From positions 1 through 64,000 of the forward strand of contig CADEGS010000002.1 of the NCBI GenBank assembly GCA_902826945.1: 64,000 nt of DNA, given 5' to 3'. Made by a program: the position numbers and the translations under genes. Source of the stretch: an uncultured bacterium. Lineage in GTDB: Bacteria; Planctomycetota; UBA1135; GCA-002686595. Below are positions 62,984 through 64,000 of the stretch, piece by piece (position 1 is the first letter of the stretch; each line of letters begins with the position of its first letter). Below the pieces are notes generated by a model, which saw only the letters and a list, made by a program, of their open reading frames with translations, was not told the origin of the DNA and ran no database searches.

Positions 62984-64000
62984 GGCTCGCGCCGGAGGAT
63001 CCAGCGCTCGGGGTCGAGCTCGAACGGCTGCCCCTCCAGCGCGAGCGAGCCGCGCCCCTCCTCCATCGGGACGACGCGCGTCGCGTCTCCCACGCGCACC
63101 GCGACCGGCATCGGGAAGGGCAGGTCGCCCGGGACCTCCCAGGAGAGCCGCAGCACGCCGTCCACGACCTCGTGGCGCAGGACGGGCAGCGCCGGCTGGC
63201 GCAGGTAGACCTCGAAGAACCAGCCGAGCTCGCGGCCCGCGACGCGCTCGGCGATCGCGAGGAGCTCGTCGGTCGAGCTGGTGCGGCAGGCGCTGCCGTC
63301 GGTCGTGCGCTCGAGCGCCGGATCGGGGTAGGCCATGCGCCGCAGCACGCGGAAGAAGGTCTCGTCGCCGAGCACCCAGCGCAGCGCGTGCAGCACGCAG
63401 GCGCCCTTGTTGTAGATGTCGCCGCCGGGCGAATCTCCCTCGCGGCCGAAGTAGACCTCCTGCGAGTCCATCGTGCGCCGCGGCGCCACCGGGCCGCGGT
63501 TCGCGTGGCCCTTGGCGTAGTAGGCCATCTGCTCGCGGTAGCCCTCGGCGCCGTAGAGCTTCTCGACGTACAGGGCCTGCGCGTAGGTGCCGAAGCCCTC
63601 GTGCAGCCACATGTCCTCCCAGCTGCGCGCCGTCACGAGGTTCCCCCACCACTCGTGCGCCAGCTCGTGGTGGTGCAGCGAGTCGAAGGCGAACTTCTTC
63701 GGCCCCCAGATGTTGCCGTGGAACTCGTTGCCGTAGGCGATGATCGTCTGGTGCTCCATCCCGAGGTGCGGCGTCTCGGCCACGCCGTACTTGTCCGCGC
63801 GGAAGGGGTAGGGCCCGAACGTCTCCTCGTGGAAGCGCAGGTGCCGCAGGATCTCCTCGAACAGCGCCCGGCCCTGCTCGAGGTGCTCGGGCAGCACCCA
63901 GAAGGTGACCGGGAAGACGTCGCCGGCGGTGCTCGTGTAGTCGCGCGTGATCGTCTCGTAGGCGGCGATGTTGAGCGCCACGCCGTAGTTGTTGATCGGC
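62980..64000 (-). CDS. M1-family zinc aminopeptidase, C-terminal part (5' end outside window)
   Basis: At least 340 residues are visible; the frame stays open to the right edge (PINNYGVALNIAAYET). GMEHQTIIAYG is the G-x-M-E-N-like exopeptidase motif. HHELAHEWWGNLVT carries the HExxH zinc site and MWLHEGFGTYAQ gives the third zinc ligand Glu. LGWFFEVYLRQPALPVL begins the C-terminal beta-domain (after about residue 250 of the visible part). It removes N-terminal residues from peptides. The start lies beyond base 64000, so signal-peptide status is unknown. Confidence 0.92.
   Translation of the reverse strand, partial: PINNYGVALNIAAYETITRDYTSTAGDVFPVTFWVLPEHLEQGRALFEEILRHLRFHEETFGPYPFRADKYGVAETPHLGMEHQTIIAYGNEFHGNIWGPKKFAFDSLHHHELAHEWWGNLVTARSWEDMWLHEGFGTYAQALYVEKLYGAEGYREQMAYYAKGHANRGPVAPRRTMDSQEVYFGREGDSPGGDIYNKGACVLHALRWVLGDETFFRVLRRMAYPDPALERTTDGSACRTSSTDELLAIAERVAGRELGWFFEVYLRQPALPVLRHEVVDGVLRLSWEVPGDLPFPMPVAVRVGDATRVVPMEEGRGSLALEGQPFELDPERWILRREP

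Overview
The window is 64 kb of very GC-rich, densely packed bacterial DNA. Codon third positions are almost all G or C, GTG and occasional TTG starts are common, and genes are often joined by 1- to 4-base stop/start overlaps. No rRNA, tRNA, CRISPR array, insertion sequence or prophage was seen. The best lineage guess is a planctomycete-like bacterium (Planctomycetota). The reasons are a triplet of EutN/CcmL-type microcompartment vertex proteins beside a class II aldolase, a PilM-type pseudopilin operon with concanavalin-like domains, a peptidase-MA gluzincin next to a Ser/Thr kinase, and extreme GC. This is inference; no marker gene settles it.

Layout. 1-1.7 kb: the end of a TPR-like gene and a MipA/OmpV-type outer membrane protein with codon use unlike the rest. 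1.7-13 kb: envelope and glycan genes (YfhO-like membrane protein, two family-2 glycosyltransferases around a MagIII-like DNA glycosylase, a two-component system, an FAD oxidoreductase and two methyltransferases). 13-15.9 kb, minus strand: PpiD-like chaperone and ScpB. 15.9-33.7 kb, minus strand: one almost seamless 11-gene operon for a type II secretion/type IV pilus-like machine: FHA protein, PilM-PilN (GspL-like) fusion, PilO/GspM-like protein, TPR protein, pseudopilins of GspG, GspH, GspK, GspJ and GspI type, a CxxCxGxG secreted protein and a parvulin lipoprotein. Its GspK-like protein is about 1,670 residues, and LamG/concanavalin-like folds recur through the operon.

33.9-42.7 kb: RsmE, RadC, a gluzincin and a Ser/Thr kinase, a stand-alone ClpB-D2-like AAA+ protein, a SurA-like PPIase, three microcompartment vertex proteins and a fuculose-phosphate-type aldolase. 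42.8-53.5 kb: a YejM-like membrane phosphatase/transferase, a small membrane-protein pair, a tandem Usp protein, Pgi, a YugP-like metallopeptidase, two carboxypeptidase-regulatory-repeat surface proteins and a BY-kinase-like ATPase. 53.6-64 kb: a secreted helical-repeat protein, a three-gene biotin-dependent acyl-CoA carboxylase, IspH, a lipoprotein, an SGNH hydrolase, AcpS, a CoA-binding protein and a truncated M1 aminopeptidase.

Working together: most of the window serves the cell envelope, with housekeeping enzymes between. The pseudopilin operon is the most unusual element. It supplies the assembly platform and fibre subunits but no secretin, ATPase or GspF, which must lie elsewhere. A recurring TANNNT-like hexamer lies 5-10 nt ahead of several starts and suggests leaderless transcripts.
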